Source: Otatea glauca
Lineage: Eukaryota > Streptophyta > Magnoliopsida > Poales > Poaceae
Assembly (NCBI GenBank): GCA_036346275.1
Contig: CM070725.1
Coordinates: 19,706,216-19,770,215 of the forward strand
DNA: 64,000 nucleotides
Direction: 5' to 3'
The translations under genes and the position numbers were made by a program. Below are positions 1-11,206 of the stretch, in pieces. The stretch's first letter is position 1. Each line of letters begins with the position of its first letter. The notes under the pieces are model-generated. The model had not been told where the DNA came from. It did not search any database and saw only the letters and a list, made by a program, of their open reading frames with translations.

Positions 1-36
1 CACATTTAGCCATTCATCTTGCGGATCCAAATTATA

Positions 37-960
37 AGTCCATGTTAAGTACAATTAAAATTAGATGAAATTTGAAATAAAAAATAAAAGAAAATTAGCA
101 ATTTGATTCGCAGTATGAGGAAGTTTCCATGTTAACTAGAAAGATCTAAATATTTATTTGGCGGATCTAAGTTATATTGATTTAGATTAAAAGAAAAGAG
201 TCCATGTCAAGTACAAATAAGATTAGGTGAACTTCGGAATAAAAAATAAAGAAAAATTAGTAATTTGATTTATATACTATTTTCCAAAGTAATATCCATA
301 AATAATTAAAATTTAGAATAATAATTAAATAAAATTGGCAAATTAAAAAGAAAGAGTCTATGTCAAGTATAATCCAAATTAACTAAAATTCAGAATAAAA
401 AATAAATAGAACATAGAAATTTGATTTCCACATGACTTCCAAAGTAACACCCATAAATAAATAAATAAATAAATTTTGAAGTAATAATTTAGTAAAAATA
501 GAAATTTAAAAAAAGTGTCCATATCAAGTACAATCTAAATCAACCAAAATTCAGAATAAAAATAGCAATTTGATTATTAAGTTTCTAAATAAAAAATACT
601 AAATTAGAAATTAGTTTTTTAGATTTAGAATCCCACAAATATGCAAATTTAGAATAAAAATAAAAATAATATTATGAATTTGATTTGCGTGCATATATGT
701 TAGGAATCAAAATTTGGATTAAAGGAAATATTTATGTCAAGTAAACTCAAAAATTTCGAATAACAAATAAAAGAAAATTAGCAAAGTTTTATAGGACTAA
801 TGTAGGAATAACAACTAGATGAAAATTTACAATTGGATTTACATCAAATCCAAACTTAAAGTTCTAAAAATGCAGAGTCCATGTCAACTCAGTTTGATTT
901 TGGTATGAAATTAAAAAAACATTGAAATTCGCAATAAGAACTAAAAGAAAATTATAATTT
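37..960. repeat. Degenerate tandem repeat, unit about 150-160 bp
   Basis: A diverged unit recurs with the landmark TCCATGTCAAGTACAA at about 39, 201, 357, 518, 731 and 878, each followed by a stretch like AATTCAGAATAAAAAATAAA and then ATTTGATT. Spacings are 162, 156, 161, 213 and 147 bp. The copies are AT-rich, diverged by indels, and hold no long ORF. The array probably continues left of the window. Unit length resembles a plant satellite, but I do not recognise the family. Confidence 0.7.
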
Positions 961-2363
961 TCTTAAAATCATAACTCAAATTAAATTTTATTAGAATTGG
1001 TGAAACATTTTGTTGGACAATATTTGAAGTGCATCTTTAATAATTAAAATAAAATTATAATACACGAATTACATGCTCTATAAATTCCCACGTTAATAAA
1101 AAAAGCAAAGCATCTGGCCAACTGTCTGGTGGAACCAACTTATAATGTCATTAAATGAAAAAATAAAATCAAATACAATTATATCAGGTGTGCAAGGTAT
1201 TTTAGTTAGGATTATTTGGTTAAATAGAAGTGTATCAACTCCTAGCACCATTCCAAATTTACTTGTATTTTCCTTTCTGTGAAATATAAATATCATTGTG
1301 TATTCTTGAGCTAACCTTAAGCATGCATTCTTTGCATTGGCTGCCTTTCATTTCTGGAAAATTCTATAACACACAAATATTAATTCTTAGGAAAACTATA
1401 AAATCTTACATTCATTCATAGCGGTGAAACCTAATTTTGAACATCCAGTCATAGTAGCAAAGCCTAATTTTAAATGTATGCATAAAATAGCCGTTGCTAC
1501 TATTTCTATTACAGAGTATGTACAACTAGGCAGTCCTCGCGCGCTAGGCCGCGCGCAAATAAAGTCGGTCAGTGAAGCTGTTGCGATTTATCAGAGGCGA
1601 ACCATTATGTACATCTGAATTAGTTCTATGCTCGAAATTAATAGGCTGTTTGGAGGTAAATAATACGAAGAGCTTATATATTTAAGTACGATCTATAACG
1701 TTTGAGCGATATGTATAAGAATGGCCCCGATTATACTGGGTTTACCTGGGTGCTGTATACTTCTCGCCATGATCTATGCATGTCCTACTTTAGTTTGTTG
1801 TAAGTTCATTCATCCAGATGTTAAAGAGAAGCAATATGTTTCTAAGTAAGTATAAATCGGAGTGATAGCTCCGGTCACATAAAGATTCTATCTAAAGCAT
1901 AAATGCTAAATATAGGCTGTTAAGGCAACGATGAAGAATTGATGTCAGGATACAGGCCAGGTATTTGATGATTTAGTCAAACAGAACATAGCATATAGAA
2001 GAAACGTCGTTACTTATTGTCCCAAAATATACAGTATGGATAAGAAATGTAAAGCTCTGTGTAGGTCGAGCATCGAGATTCATCGATTCGATGAGAACAG
2101 AATATAAGGTATAAGGTTATGAATAGGTGTAATTAAATGTATGGATAACTAAGTGCAATTCTAAGCATTCATGAGATGGTGCATTGATGTAATATGTAAT
2201 GGCAAAAGTTAATAGACAGTGAAAGCATTACGATTAGTCTTTCATCTGGCTAGAAGGATAACGAACATAGTAAGCAGATCCGAACATCCAAGTTTGAAAT
2301 ATGGCAAAAGATGGCGTTTTTAAGATCACACAGCATCTAAGCTCTGTGCGTTTGGCTACATAA
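961..2363. other. AT-rich intergenic DNA without recognisable gene
   Basis: No ORF longer than about 65 codons and no domain that I recognise. A 64-codon plus-strand ORF at 1424-1618 has no recognisable motif. I see no terminal inverted repeats or LTR boundaries here. Confidence 0.5.
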
Positions 2364-2806
2364 TTATACAGCGGTCACAGGAAGTACGTAGAGCATAGCC
2401 TTTGTCATCGATGAAGCCAAGACGGGATCAGCTAGCATACAAAGTCTGGTCTGCGGTAGTCGGGAGGAGTGCGCAGGAGCTGTGATGAAGGATACTTGAT
2501 TCAAAGACGTAAGTAATAGAAAAAAAGAATTGTTTATGCGGCTACCTGTTTTACTGCGAGCTTGCTCCTCTGTCTCGGAAGAATCTTCTCTTAACAGGAG
2601 CTTTTTCTTCGATAATACTTGGGTCATTTACGATAATAAAAAAATATGTTAATACTTTATCATAGGCGTCTATAGAACTTATATGCAGGTGATTATTGTT
2701 AGAAACATAACTCTGCGTTAGTTTTGCGATCGGATAGCTCGGCATCACGAGTACACAACGTCCTCTTAAGTGAAGATTGTGACTGAGGTATCATCTGTAG
2801 AACATA
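2364..2806 (-). pseudogene. Exon-like fragments of an unidentified gene (downstream half)
   Basis: On the minus strand two coding-like blocks with plausible splice edges are visible. One is an acidic/basic stretch containing SSETEEQARSKTG, directly followed by a GT donor (near 2548-2620). The other contains VSFITAPAHSSRLPQ and ends in a stop (2364-2500). They lie immediately left of the gypsy insertion at 2807-2811, and similar small proline-rich exon-like blocks resume on the other side at 20320-20850, so these may be two halves of one interrupted gene or captured gene fragment. I do not recognise the protein. Confidence 0.3.
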
Positions 2807-2811
2807 GAAGT
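2807..2811. repeat. Target-site duplication (left), GAAGT, of gypsy element
   Basis: GAAGT directly precedes the TG start of the 5' LTR and is repeated at 20237-20241 directly after the CA end of the 3' LTR. Five bases is the usual duplication for an LTR retrotransposon. Confidence 0.93.
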
Positions 2812-2920
2812 TGTTGTAGGACTTTTTATGCCCTCCATTACGAATAATTTTCCTGCACTACACTTGTGTATAGGGGAATCCTATCCCTAGGGCATGCACA
2901 CGGGCGTGCTTCGAGGGACA

Positions 2921-3409
2921 CCATCCAACTCCGCGGGCGTCGGGAGGCGTCCTCATACTCCGTGGACGTCTACGGGAGGCACTCCGCGGGCGTCTACGGG
3001 AGGCACCCTCCTACTCCGCGGACGTCTACGGGAGGTGCCCTCCTACTTCGCGGACGTCGGGAGGCGTCCTCCTACTCCGTGGGCGTCTACGGGAGGCGCC
3101 CTCTTACTCGGCGGGCGTCTACGGGAGGCTCCTTTCTACTTCGCGGATGTCGGGAAGCACCCTCCTACTCCGCGGGAGCCTACGGGAGGCGCCCTCCTAC
3201 TCCGCGGGCGTCTCTGAGAGGCGCCCTCCTACTCCGCGGGCATCTCCAGGAGGTGCCCTTCTACTCCGCCGACGTCGGGAGGCACCCTCCTACTTCGCGG
3301 GAGCTTACGGGAGGCGCCCTCCTACTCCGCGGGCGTTTTCGGGAGGCGTCCTCCTACCCCGCGGGCATCTACGGGAGGTGCCCTCCTACCCCGCGAGCGT
3401 CTACGGGAG
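2921..3409. repeat. GC-rich minisatellite (32-bp unit) in 5' LTR
   Basis: About 15 units of the form CCTCCTACTCCGCGGGCG followed by TCTACGGGAGGCGC. Most units are 32 bp; variants are 29 bp (GACGTCGGGAG) or 24 bp. Because 32 is not a multiple of three, every frame of both strands stays open across the array and yields artefactual arginine/proline-rich ORFs up to 196 codons. Confidence 0.92.
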
Positions 3410-3556
3410 GCACCCGTGGGGTCCCGGAGTCGGAGACTTGCCCCACGAAGAGATGACGTGGGATCCACTCTCTCTGCACGGGAATGACCAAGATGCCCCC
3501 GCTTCAACCGTTGTAGTAGGGGTAGGATGGTATTTTCGCGTGATAGGCTGGGTGCC

Positions 3557-3563
3557 TATAAAT
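3557..3563 (+). promoter_or_regulatory. TATA box of gypsy 5' LTR
   Basis: TATAAAT in the context GGTGCCTATAAATGCCCG, downstream of the minisatellite and about 260 bp before the LTR end, the expected place for the element promoter. The same box is kept at 19977-19983 in the 3' LTR. Confidence 0.7.
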
Positions 3564-3818
3564 GCCCGCTGTAACCCATGCTTGTAACCTGGACTCTCAT
3601 TGAATACAAAAACTGAACTACTGGTGTGTACCTTGGGAGCCTGGACCAGGAGCCTCCTCCCTACTCTCCCCGGGGAACACACCGACAGGAGTAGGGCGCT
3701 TGCTTAAGCGCCCGAACCTGTATAAACCCTTGTGTCCACTTGTTCTCTCTCAAACGTAGGCCCGTAAGACGGCCCGCGTCCACTCCCTCTTGTGTCATGT
3801 TTCCAAACATACGACATT

Positions 3819-3836
3819 TGGCGCCGTCCGTGGGGA
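3819..3836 (+). other. Primer-binding site of gypsy element
   Basis: TGGCGCCGTCCGTGGGGA starts two bases after the 5' LTR. It begins TGG as the complement of a tRNA CCA end. The first eight bases fit the tRNA-Asp 3' end; the rest differs, so the primer is not firmly assigned. Confidence 0.8.
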
Positions 3837-3860
3837 TACCCGTAGCTAACATCAAAGGCT

Positions 3861-6070
3861 ATGGCTCCTACCAAGAAGCACACCAAGCCTCCTCAAGCCC
3901 CGAGGCGCAAGGAGCAAGTCGACGACCCTCCTCGCCGGACCTCCAAGCGAGCGCCTCCCTCGAAAATCGGAGCCATCCACCCTGGGGTAGACAATGTCCT
4001 TTAAGCCCCAGGACCTGAGAACACTTCCTCCCCCTTGCTCTGGCTGTCGCAAGCCAAGGGCAACAATCTCGAGACATCGCCGTCACCGCAGGGTTGGGAC
4101 TCCTGGAGCCAGCCCTCACCCCCGAGGCATTGGACTTGTCCCGACGGCGGGCTCTGGTGGAGGCTGCTACGAGGCAGACCGTGGATTACATGATGGCCTC
4201 CTATCGTCCCCAGGGGATCTTCCTACACCTCTCGCCGCTCCTACCACCACCCTCGGTCCAAATCGCCACCGATCCAAGGGCGTGAGGGGGCCCAGCCTTC
4301 GCCCCCGGGAGTGAGCAGGGAGGTAATCTCTACAATCCCCTCCCCTTACTCATGCGGTGGTCACTAGCGGGGCCTCGTTCTGGCCACTGCGCGCACCGAG
4401 CTCAGGTTTTGGAGGAGCGCCTACCATGCCGTCACAATTCGTACCCTCACCGCAACTCCGGAGGCCCAGGTTTGCGCCTTGTCCGGTGAGGGCCCCGGGA
4501 CCTCCCCCGCAAGCTCCTCCTCCCGGGCAGATGCACCTGCCCCCAGAGATGGTGGACCAACTCCCTCCAGTTGGAGCTGACTCTCACCCTTGAGGAGCGA
4601 CGTGGCCCGGGGCTGAGGGGGAACCTTTGAGACCGAAGGCACCCGTTCCTCCAAGGAGGCTACCTGGAGAACAGGGGAATCAAGTCGCGGTCGCCCTCGG
4701 GCACTCACGAGGCTCAGGTGATCATTGTCTAGCCCAACTAAGTCAAGTGGAAGGGAGGAGTTTCCGCTCTGCCAGCTCGAGGGCGGGCCATTGCCTCTCC
4801 CAGCCGTCGTGACCACCACCGGGGAGGGGAGGCTGAGTCCGGGGTCTCGCGGGCTCCCAAATCTGCGCATCGGCGGGAGCGCTCTGACTCTCCCGGGCGC
4901 GGGCACCGTCGCCGCCCCCGAGCTTCCAGCTCCTCTAGTTCTGAGGCCTCTCGCCGTCGTCGCCGTCGCCGTTCGAGGTCCCCTTTTCCCCGCCAACGTG
5001 AAGATAGAGGTAGCCCTAGGGCCGGGAACCCTCTCGCGCTAGGCATCTCAGAGACCCCGTTCCGACCCAAGTTCCGCCAACCGAATATCGCACCATACGA
5101 TGGGGATTCCGATCCCAATCAATTCCCGGAGGTCTACGCCACAGCTATCCGAGCAGGAGGAGGCGGGGAGACGGAGATGTATAACTGCCTCTCGCTCTTC
5201 CTCTCGGGGACCCCTCGGTCTTGGTTCTTCAACCAGAAGAGGGGCTCCATCCACTCTTGGGCCCAGCTACGTGAAGAGTTCAGCACGAACTTTCAGGGGA
5301 GTTACAAGCGCCCCATGCTTCCCAATCAGCTCTTCACGGTCAAGCAACAAAAGGACGAGTCCACGCGAGACTTCCTTAAGCGTTTCTCCCGGGTGCGGAG
5401 CCAAGTGGCGGACGCCCCAGACTCCACGGTCATTAACGCGTGTAAGGAAGGACTTCTCTCCGGCGAGCTAAACCAGGCATTGGGAAGGGATCCCCCAAAA
5501 ACCACTCAACAGCTCTTCGAGGTTGTTGAGAAGTATGCCCGCGGGGAGGAGGACGACTTGGTAAAAAAGGGGCTCATCCCACAAGCTGGGGGAGACTCCC
5601 CCAGGAGAAGGCTAAAGGGCCCCTTCGGGAAAAACAATAAGGAACGGAGGGACCGCTCCAGCGGAGGTCGCGACTCCAAGGTTCTCATTGTGACCGACGC
5701 CCCGCCCCAGGGGGACAGTGCTTCCAAAGGATCAAAGAAGGGTCCAAAGCCTCATCGAGCTCGTGACGAAGGTCCCTGGGAAAAAAGGGGTAACCAAGAC
5801 CAAGGGGATGGGCGCTGGTGCGCATATCACAAAATGGGCGGGCATGACACAAGCGAGTGCTGCCAATATGCCGCTGAAGTGGCCAAGATCCTCAAGTGTG
5901 GTCCCGAGCCACGTCGGGGGTCTCCGCCTCGCCCTATGGCCGCGGAGGCCATGCCTCTCCAAGCAATCCACCCTGTGCCCGCTTTGCCTCCTGGCGGGCC
6001 TCACCAAGCAGAACCTCCACAAAATGCTGAACAAGAGCTCCCCTTCCAAGTGCCACATAAACAAGTGAAT
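3861..6070 (+). pseudogene. gag of Tat gypsy element (broken)
   Basis: Capsid/nucleocapsid region. A start at 3861 opens a short lysine/proline-rich peptide that stops after 47 codons near 4002. Further pieces lie in other frames (for example 4094-4285), so the N-terminal half is disrupted. From about 5025 a long frame, continuing into the 431-codon ORF 5177-6472, shows a typical plant retrotransposon gag core (around the motif SWAQLREEFSTNFQG) and a nucleocapsid knuckle-like motif CAYHKMGGHDTSEC near 5820-5861, of the CxxH-type seen in Tat elements. Basic linker residues precede the knuckle. The frame runs into the protease region. Confidence 0.85.
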
Positions 6071-6159
6071 GTCATAATGGGGGGCTCAACCTATGGACAT
6101 GGGTCCAAGCGCCAAAGGAAGGAGTATGCACGAGAAGTCAATGTGGTGGGGGTGAACCT

Positions 6160-6879
6160 TCAAAGTGCTCCTCCCAAATGGGCGAATATCCCACTGAGCT
6201 TCAGTGAGGAAGAATCGAAAGGCTTGAGGTTCCCCCATGAGGACGCTCTCCTGGTAACCGCCACCATATCCAATTGTGAAGTCTCCCGCATACTTATCGA
6301 TGGGGTAGCCCCGTGGACATACTTTATCTTCGTGCGCTCAAGGAGCTATGGGAACCACGGGGGGGGGGGGGGGGCTACCACAAGGGCATCTTGCTCCCGT
6401 CCGACCGCCCTCTCACGGGCTTTGTCCCAGGCAAATCTATCCAACCTCTGGGAAGGATTGAGCTCCTCATGACGTTTGATTCGCGGGAGAACCATTGCAC
6501 GGAAGCAGTTAGATTTGACGTCGTTGACGTCGAGTCGCCTTTCAATGCCATCATGGGAAGGGTAACTCTCAACCGTTTCAGTGCAGCAATCCACCAAAAC
6601 TACCTATGCCTCAAGATACCAGGGCCTCACGGAGCCATCTTCGTAAGGGTTGATAAAGATTTGGCCCGTCGTCTCTATCATAGGGCGGCCACCGACTCCG
6701 ATGAAGTCCACATCCTCGAAGTGGAGGGATTGAAAGGGGTCGTGTCCCCACCACCCCCGATGGAAATCGCCAAGGACAAGTCTCTGCTAGAAAGCTACCC
6801 CCTGAAGCCTCGCCCTGAAGGGGAGCCAAAGATCATAAGGCTCTTTGGCGGCGGCGTGGCAACCGTTCGAGTTGGGTGA
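6160..6879 (+). pseudogene. Aspartic protease region of gypsy pol (frameshifted)
   Basis: The retropepsin-like domain would process Gag-Pol. The active-site stretch begins in the gag frame (RILIDG near 6285-6302), but the continuation (VDILYLRALKEL) is in the next frame from about 6313. The shift maps to the short G run at 6301-6305. A second anomaly follows, an uninterrupted run of 16 G at 6359-6374. The rest of the domain (FNAIMGRVTLNRF, near 6541-6580) is readable in the 6313-6879 frame. The domain cannot be made from one frame as written. Confidence 0.82.
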
Positions 6880-7951
6880 GCTCTTAGAAAGGGTGGAAGA
6901 GGAGCTCCTCAAGTTCCTAAGGACCAACACGGATGTCTTCGCTTGGGTCCCATCGGACATGAAAGGCGTTCCCCGTGAGGTGATTCAACATCACTTCACA
7001 TTGAGGCCCGAGCGTCCTCCGGTGAGGCAAAAGCTCCGCAAGCTCTCTCTCGAACGATGTCAAGCCATCAAGGAGGAAATTGAAAAGCTCGTAAGTGCTG
7101 GCCTCATCCGGGAGGTCTGGCACCCGGAGTGGCTTGTCAATCCTGTCTTGGTCAAGAAGTCCAATGGTAAGTGGCGCATGTGCGTCGACTTTACTGATCT
7201 TAACAAAGCATGCCCGAAGGACGACTACCCACTCCCTCGCATCGATCAGTTAGTTGACTCCACCTCTGGGTGCGAGTTAATGAGCTTCCTGGATGCATAC
7301 TCGGGCTATCACCAAGTCCACATGGCCATGGAAGATGAGGAGAAGACGAGCTTCATCACCCCTGTGGGCACTTACTGCTACCTACGCATGCCTTTTGGGT
7401 TGAAGAATGCAGGGGCCACTTTCCAACACCTTGTATGCCTCGTTCTGAAGGACCGGCTAGGTCGAAACGTTGAGGTGTACGTCGATGACGCCGTCGTGAA
7501 AAGCCCCATGGCCTCAACACATCTGGAAGATCTCCGTGAAACCTTCGAAAACCTCCGCAAGTTCGGCCTCAAGTTAAACCCTGAAAAATGCGTTTTTGGG
7601 GTCAAAGGAGGCAAGCTCCTGGGCTTCCTCGTCTCTCATTAGGGTATCGAAGCTAACCCAGAGAAGATCCGGGCCATCCTGGAGATGGAGCCGCCACAAT
7701 CCATTAAGGAGGTCCAACGCCTTATGGGTCGCGTAGCGGCTCTTGGGTGTTTCATGTCGCGGTCGGCCGAGAAAGGGCTACCTTTCTTCAAAATACTACG
7801 CGGGCTAGAAGGCTTCCGTTGGACCCCAGAGGCTCAAAAGGCCTTTGAGGACCTCATGTCATATTTGACTAAACCCCATTCTGACAAGCCCGATACTGGG
7901 AACCCTCCTCTTGTACCTTGCGCGACCCGGTCGTCGCAAGTGCAGTCCTGA
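6845..7951 (+). pseudogene. Reverse transcriptase of Tat gypsy pol (in-frame stop)
   Basis: RNA-dependent DNA polymerase domain. Visible motifs are KSNGKWRMCVDFTDLN, FLDAYSGYHQ, MPFGLKNAGATFQ and the catalytic YVDD at 7478-7489. The frame closes with TAG at 7640-7642 after LLGFLVSH, yet coding resumes in the same frame (GIEANPEKI, then the connection region to about 7880), so this is a premature stop inside pol. A frameshift near 7880-7918 separates it from the RNase H domain. Confidence 0.92.
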
Positions 7952-8300
7952 TCAGGGAGAAGGACGGGGTCCAGCGACCCGTGTACTACGTCAGTGAGGC
8001 CTTCACGGGCGCAAAGGCAAGGTACACGGAAGTGGAGAAGATATGCTACGCACTCCTCATGGCGTCACGGAAGCTTCGACACTACTTCCTCGGGCACTCC
8101 ATCATGGTCCCTATTGGCTATCCGCTAGCCGAAGTAATGGGAAACAAAGAGGCAACCGGAAGAATAGCCATGTGGGCGACCGAGCTGGCACCTTTCTCCC
8201 TCAAGCTTGTTGGAAGGACCGCCATCAAGTCCCAAGTCCTCGCATACTTTGTGGCGGAATGGACAAACCCCCAAGTCTCGAATGAGGTAACAGAGCGTAC
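7918..8300 (+). pseudogene. First RNase H (gypsy type) of Tat pol
   Basis: Typical gypsy RNase H following RT: motifs RPVYYVSEAFTGAKARYTEVEK and LRHYFLGHSI are readable in the frame 7918-8532. It degrades the RNA strand of the RNA/DNA hybrid. It is joined to the RT frame only through a frameshift and is continuous with the start of the second RNase H. Confidence 0.85.
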
Positions 8301-8309
8301 CGCTCCGCC

Positions 8310-8720
8310 CGACCCCCACTGGACCCTCTACTTTGATGGCTCCAAATGCCTAAATAGTGGAGGGGCCGGGGTTGTTCTCGTAAGCCCTGGGGGAAAGCAC
8401 TGGAATATGCCGCGCGCCTCTCTTTCAATCCCACCAACAACATGGCGGGGTACGAGGCTCTCCTTTTGGGGCTTCGCCTCACAAAGGCTATGGGGGTCCG
8501 ACGCCTCCTCATCCTGGGAGACTCCCAATTAGTTGTCAATCAGATAGACAAGTCCTATCAATGCCTTGACTCCAAGATGGCCAGCTACCTTGACGAAGTA
8601 CGTAGAATGGAACGATACTTCTTGGGGATGGAAGCTCGCCGCATCCCCTGTGGAGACAATCACCGGGCGGACCGCTTGGCCCGAGCAGCAAGCTCCCAAG
8701 AGCCACTCCCACCAGAGGTC
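8310..8720 (+). pseudogene. Second (archaeal-type) RNase H of Tat pol
   Basis: A second RNase H fold follows the first: WTLYFDGSKCLNSGGAGVV (first acidic residue, D of FDGS), then NNMAGYEALLLGL (glutamate), LILGDSQLVVNQ (aspartate) and NHRADRLAR (last aspartate). The reading frame shifts between 8390 and 8445, so the first strand and the rest lie in different frames (ORFs 7918-8532 and 8442-9185). An extra RNase H between the gypsy RNase H and integrase is diagnostic for the plant Tat clade. Confidence 0.85.
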
Positions 8721-8959
8721 TTCCTCGAGGTGCTTGACGCACCATCCATCAAGGAAGACCCCAATGAGAAAGAAGGTTCTGAACAACTCCTGATGGTCAG
8801 TGAGATCCTAACACCACCCGCAACGTGGATGACCCCAATCAGAGAGTGCATCCAAGGAAAAATAGAAATGGAGGATAGCACTGAAGACCGAAGACTCTTC
8901 GCGAAAGCCAAATCGTATGTACTCCTCGATGGGATACTCTACAAAAAAGGGGCTTTCGC

Positions 8960-10041
8960 ATTGCTCAGGTGCCTCCCGAAAGAAGAGGGGATCTCACTTC
9001 TGCGGGAGGTGCATGAAGGTCTCTGTGGCTCACACCTTGCACCCAGAGCAACTGCGGTGAAGGCACTAAGGCAGGGTTTCTATTGGCCTACAATGGTACA
9101 AGACGCCATAGAAACCCTCAAGACATACGAAGGTTGCCAAAGGATGGCATCGGGTCACCACTCCCCCGCTGCACCTCTGCACTAGATTCCGATAACTTGG
9201 CCTTTTGCCCGGTGGGGCATGGACCTGCTCGGGCCATTCCCGCTGGCCAAGGGGGGCTACAAGCATGCGGTGATGGCGGTGGACTACTTCACCAAGTGGG
9301 TGGAAGCGGAGCCGTTGCTAACAATCACATCCTGGGTAGTGCAAAAGTTCTTCTGGAAGAACATTGTGTGCCGTTTCGGAGTCCCGAAGGAGCTCACTGT
9401 GGACAACGGAACCCAGTTCGATGCCTCCTCCGGGGACTTTTGTGGTTCAATCGAGGCAGTTCCGCTTCGCCCGCTTGATGGCTCACCCTAAGTCCAATGG
9501 GGCGGTCGAAAGGGCCAATGGCCTAATCCTCCAAGGCATCCGCCGTTGACTCGAAAAGAGCACTCTTAAGCACGGGCTATGGGCGGAGGAACTCCTCAGT
9601 GTCCTGTGGGGGATGCGCACTACTCCTAGCCGCTCCACGGGGCGAACACCTTTCTCATTGGTGTACAGAGTGGAAGCCGTCCTCCTCGCGGAAGTTCGCC
9701 ACCGCTCCCTTCGAGTAGAGATGCTCTCAGAAGCCCTACCCATCAACTTCATGGTGAACGAAGATATTCACAAGGTGTAGGTGGATTTCGCAGAAGAGAT
9801 CTGTGATCGCGCCCTCGTCAAGCATGCCGCGTACGAACGAGAAGTCGCTCGTTTCTACAACAAACGAGTGCGAGAGAGGACCTTCCTCCTGGGTGACTTA
9901 GTGCTAAAAAGGGTCACCGACCCAGGAGCCCAAGGCAAGCTTCACCCCAAGTGGGAGGGACCCTACCGCATCTCAGCAGTCTTGGGTTCGGGGACTTACC
10001 ACCTCTCTACTATAGAAGACAAGCCGCTCAAGCACGCATAG
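8960..10041 (+). pseudogene. Integrase of Tat gypsy pol (several stops and a frameshift)
   Basis: The domains in order are an N-terminal HHCC zinc region (HEGLCGSH near 9010; second half TYEGCQ near 9121-9140), the DDE core with GMDLLGPF near 9217, TVDNGTQF near 9398 and NGAVERANG near 9496, and a C-terminal region with HPKWEGPYRI near 9944-9975. Lesions seen: the first cysteine of the CxxC pair reads tyrosine (TYEGCQ), TAG at 9183-9185, a frameshift near 9430-9470, TGA at 9547-9549 and TAG at 9778-9780. The integrase is not functional as written. Confidence 0.88.
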
Positions 10042-11206
10042 AATGCTGACAAGCTCAAGAAATTTTACATTTAAGCTTTCTTGTAAGCCGTAACGGCACT
10101 TATCTCATGTTGATGTAAACCCTCCTAAGGTCATCAATGAAGTATCAAGTTAAGTTTTGTATGTCTTCTATCGCTTGTGTGGTGGTCTTTAAGAACTCAT
10201 CCCCCTCACGTAGCTGTGGGGGATAGGCTAGAACCTCGTGCCCCTCTTGGGACGAGTTTCAGGGCGCATGGCCTTCGAGGCCTACCCCTGAAAAAGCCCC
10301 GAGCGGCCTAGACATTCCGTATCCCCCTCGGGCGGCCCTCTCCCTGCTGGACCCAGGGAGCGGGCGACGACTTGAGGCGTCTTGCCTAAGTCATAGGGTG
10401 CTCCATGGCTTAGTCCCCCATGGACCCCTGGCGCTAAGCCGAAACGGCCCCCGGGTCACCATTCCGTACCCTCCACGGGAAGCAATAGGAAACTTTCTTA
10501 TTGCAAGGAGCATTGCCCGAGAGACATCCCCTTCCCGGTGGGCACATGCCTAAGCCTCTTAGCAAGGCTGAGAAAACAACTCGCGATGCTCCTACAGGGG
10601 CTACGCCGTAAGCTAGACGCCTGGCCTCCTAAATAAGGCCTTATGTACCGGTGCCCCTAAGTGGCCCGAGGGCCAAGACAAGACTAAAGCCGCCCAAGGG
10701 CGACGCGGGGACCAAGTCCCCCTCGCTGTCGCGCGAGGAGGGAAACACTCCCGCACTGTCTAATGGCGCGGGGGGCTCGCCCCCTTCATACATAGTACAA
10801 CAGGAATTGCTTTCTCCCCCTTGGGGAGAAGTAACTAAATGACCCTCCAGCGGGGCGCCCGCGCTTTGGATCCCTCCAGGGACCCAAGGCACGATCATGC
10901 CCCCATGAAGTCACCTGGTCCTGCGGCAAACCTTCTTTGGCGGGCATAATCGGCGTGGCGCCTGAGCCCTTTGTGCAATTCGTTTATAGCGAATACCAAC
11001 TGCCCTCCAGGGCACATCCTAAAACAAAGCACAGCAAAAGTCATAAGTCGTTCATATCATAACCTCAAAATAAGTTCATACAAAATGAAGGGAGCATGTC
11101 CTAGCCGATCATCATGAATACTACAAGTAAAGATACGTCTATCACTTAAAGGAGTGCTACACCTTACAAGTTAAGGATACCAGTACAGTAAGCATGAGTC
11201 ACCTAG
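10042..11206. other. Non-coding spacer of gypsy element between pol and antisense gene
   Basis: GC-rich sequence without conserved ORFs. Several short direct and inverted GC-rich motifs occur (for example CCCCCTTGGGGAGAAG near 10817), but no domain or promoter can be supported. Confidence 0.5.

Larger units (their letters stand above)
2812..3816 (+). repeat. 5' LTR of the Tat gypsy element
   Basis: It begins TGTTGTAGGACTTTTTATG and ends AAACATACGACA, matching the 3' LTR end to end. It contains a GC-rich 32-bp minisatellite (2921-3409) and a TATA box, TATAAAT, at 3557-3563. It is 58 bp longer than the 3' LTR. That excess is accounted for by one extra 24-bp and one extra 32-bp minisatellite unit plus small indels. 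Confidence 0.95.

Noticed and set aside
37..960. Interpretation of the left repeat as a grass centromere satellite (155-bp class)
   Set aside because: Unit size is similar but I do not recognise the sequence as a known centromere satellite; copies are too diverged and few.
2866..3587. Long Arg/Pro/Ser-rich ORFs (up to 196 codons) in several frames at 2866-3587 and again at 19344-20127
   Set aside because: They arise from a 32-bp GC-rich minisatellite inside the LTR that leaves every frame open; no start context, domain or codon preference supports a protein.
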